A DNA stretch of 14,277 nt from Thermodesulfobacteriota bacterium. Lineage in GTDB: Bacteria; Desulfobacterota; DSM-4660; Desulfatiglandales; Desulfatiglandaceae. Numbering within the stretch: position 1 is the first letter of the stretch; each line of letters begins with the position of its first letter. The notes under the pieces were generated by a model. It was not told the origin of the DNA, did no database searches, and saw only the letters and a list, made by a program, of their open reading frames with translations. The stretch spans positions 1 through 14,277 of the forward strand of contig JANQDY010000034.1 in NCBI GenBank assembly GCA_028278625.1, in the 5' to 3' direction. The position numbers and the translations under genes are program-made. Shown here one piece after another: positions 13,444-14,277 of the stretch.

Positions 13444-14277
13444 CTAATCGAGTAAGTTTCGTATATTATCGCGAAGCTGCGATCCAGCAACTTCTCGTTT
13501 GCGCCACTTGAATGGCTTGGAGTCTGGATTGTAGCGGTCGATAAAATCCTCAATACGCTGCCGTAGCTCAGCTGGGCTTGCAAACGACGCCCCCCGGAGT
13601 GCTTTCCGGGAGAATATTCCGAACCAGATCTCCACTTGGTTCAACCAACTTGCAGATGTAGGTGTAAAATGAAAATGCACATTGTCGTGGGCCGCCAACC
13701 AATCCTCGTTCTTCTTGTGAGTACAATAATTGTCTAAGATGACATGGATTTGTTGATCAGCAGAATATTCAGCGACAACCTCTTTCATAAATCTCTGGAA
13801 ATCTTCACGCTTTTTGGTTTCGGTGACTTTACCAACAACTTTTCCCGTGAAGACCTCCAGCGCAGCAAAAAGGTTCAGGGTCCCGTGACGCTTATGAGTG
13901 CTTTTGTAGGCCTTTACGATCCGGCCGTTATCTGTCATGAGAAAGCCCGTTTTTCGTTCGAGGGCCTGAATACTTGGTTTTTCAACAACGCACAAAACGA
14001 TCGCATTAAAGGGTGGATCTAAATACAGGCCAACGATGTCGGCGGCCTTGGTGGAAAATTGCTTGTCGGTGCTGATGCACCAAGAGCGCTGGCGCTGTAA
14101 ATGGATGCCCTCATTCCTGAGGATTTTCCAAACCGCGTCGGCAGGAACATCCAGTTTTTTTGCAAGCGAAGGTCCATCCCATGTTGCCAATCCCTTTGGA
14201 GGTGGTTTCCCCAATAGAGCCAAAACGGCGTTTCGAAACTCGTTGTCGTACTTCGCCGGACGACCAGAGCGCGGCTT
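13444..14277 (-). CDS. IS630-family transposase (N-terminus off window)
   Basis: The last 277 residues of a transposase are present, open to the right edge of the window and ending at TAG 13446-13444. A helix-turn-helix region (PSLAKKLDVPADAVWKILRN) is followed by the DDE catalytic core. GLYLDPP supplies the first Asp (87 of this fragment), VILDNYCTHK the second (182), and NQVEIWFG the Glu (216). These are the IS630-type motifs. ASWLNQVEIW and the final HRYNPD-like IDRYNPDSKPFKW are typical of the family. The visible part is intact and could be active if the N-terminus is complete. By family knowledge it inserts at TA dinucleotides. Confidence 0.9.
   Translation of the reverse strand, partial: KPRSGRPAKYDNEFRNAVLALLGKPPPKGLATWDGPSLAKKLDVPADAVWKILRNEGIHLQRQRSWCISTDKQFSTKAADIVGLYLDPPFNAIVLCVVEKPSIQALERKTGFLMTDNGRIVKAYKSTHKRHGTLNLFAALEVFTGKVVGKVTETKKREDFQRFMKEVVAEYSADQQIHVILDNYCTHKKNEDWLAAHDNVHFHFTPTSASWLNQVEIWFGIFSRKALRGASFASPAELRQRIEDFIDRYNPDSKPFKWRKREVAGSQLRDNIRNLLD
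13444..14277 (-). mobile_element. IS630-like insertion sequence, partial
   Basis: The element is defined by the transposase only. One end lies off window. The inner end is somewhere just left of 13444 but cannot be placed exactly. Confidence 0.7.

Noticed and set aside
1..14277. CRISPR array, tRNA or rRNA genes
   Set aside because: No evenly spaced identical repeats with unique spacers, and no tRNA- or rRNA-like segment, were seen on either strand.

Overview
The window reads like accessory chromosome of an anaerobic Desulfobacterota-type bacterium (a sulfate-reducer-like lineage). This is inferred from gene content: exported SBBP-repeat and S74-chaperone surface proteins, an MtaA-type member of the uroporphyrinogen decarboxylase family, a compact Fur-family regulator, and integrase and IS630 debris. 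No 16S rRNA or marker gene is present, so the taxonomy is a guess.

Bases 1-3754 form a surface-protein region with decay around it. It holds the 3' end of an SBBP-repeat protein with an IPTL-like C-terminal sorting signal; a 51-codon ORF that looks like a ribosomally made peptide precursor; a tyrosine-recombinase fragment; and two exported proteins ending in a peptidase S74 (intramolecular chaperone) domain. The first S74 gene is broken by three one-base losses, each in a run of G. The second is intact and carries a 17-residue FFG repeat.

Bases 3947-9999 are a zinc-acquisition locus. On the minus strand, read right to left, a tightly packed operon runs znuA-znuC-znuB, then a COG0701-type permease, then its DUF1980/TIGR03943 partner; neighbouring genes overlap by 4 to 11 bases or sit 2 bases apart. 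Divergent from it are a Fur-family regulator (probably Zur) and a ZIP-family transporter. The znuA/zur gap holds two palindromes of identical geometry (9-6-9) placed on near-consensus sigma-70 promoters.

Bases 10000-12174 appear to extend the same regulon. A third palindrome of the same design lies just downstream of a TTGACA promoter in front of a short SlyD/FKBP-like protein with a Cys-rich tail. A 390-base, hairpin-rich, gene-free stretch follows, and then a Zn-ligand-bearing MtaA/CmuA-type methyltransferase.

Bases 12175-14277 are debris and a mobile element: a ZnuA N-terminal scrap joined in frame to a Fur C-terminal scrap (remains of a second zinc locus), a small zinc-ribbon protein of unknown role, a gene-free stretch, and an IS630-family transposase running off the right edge.

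The most promising lead is the three-operator regulon and its unusual member, the SlyD-like protein with a metal-binding tail. The second is the RiPP-like small ORF. Assignments come from reading the sequence only; no database search was run.
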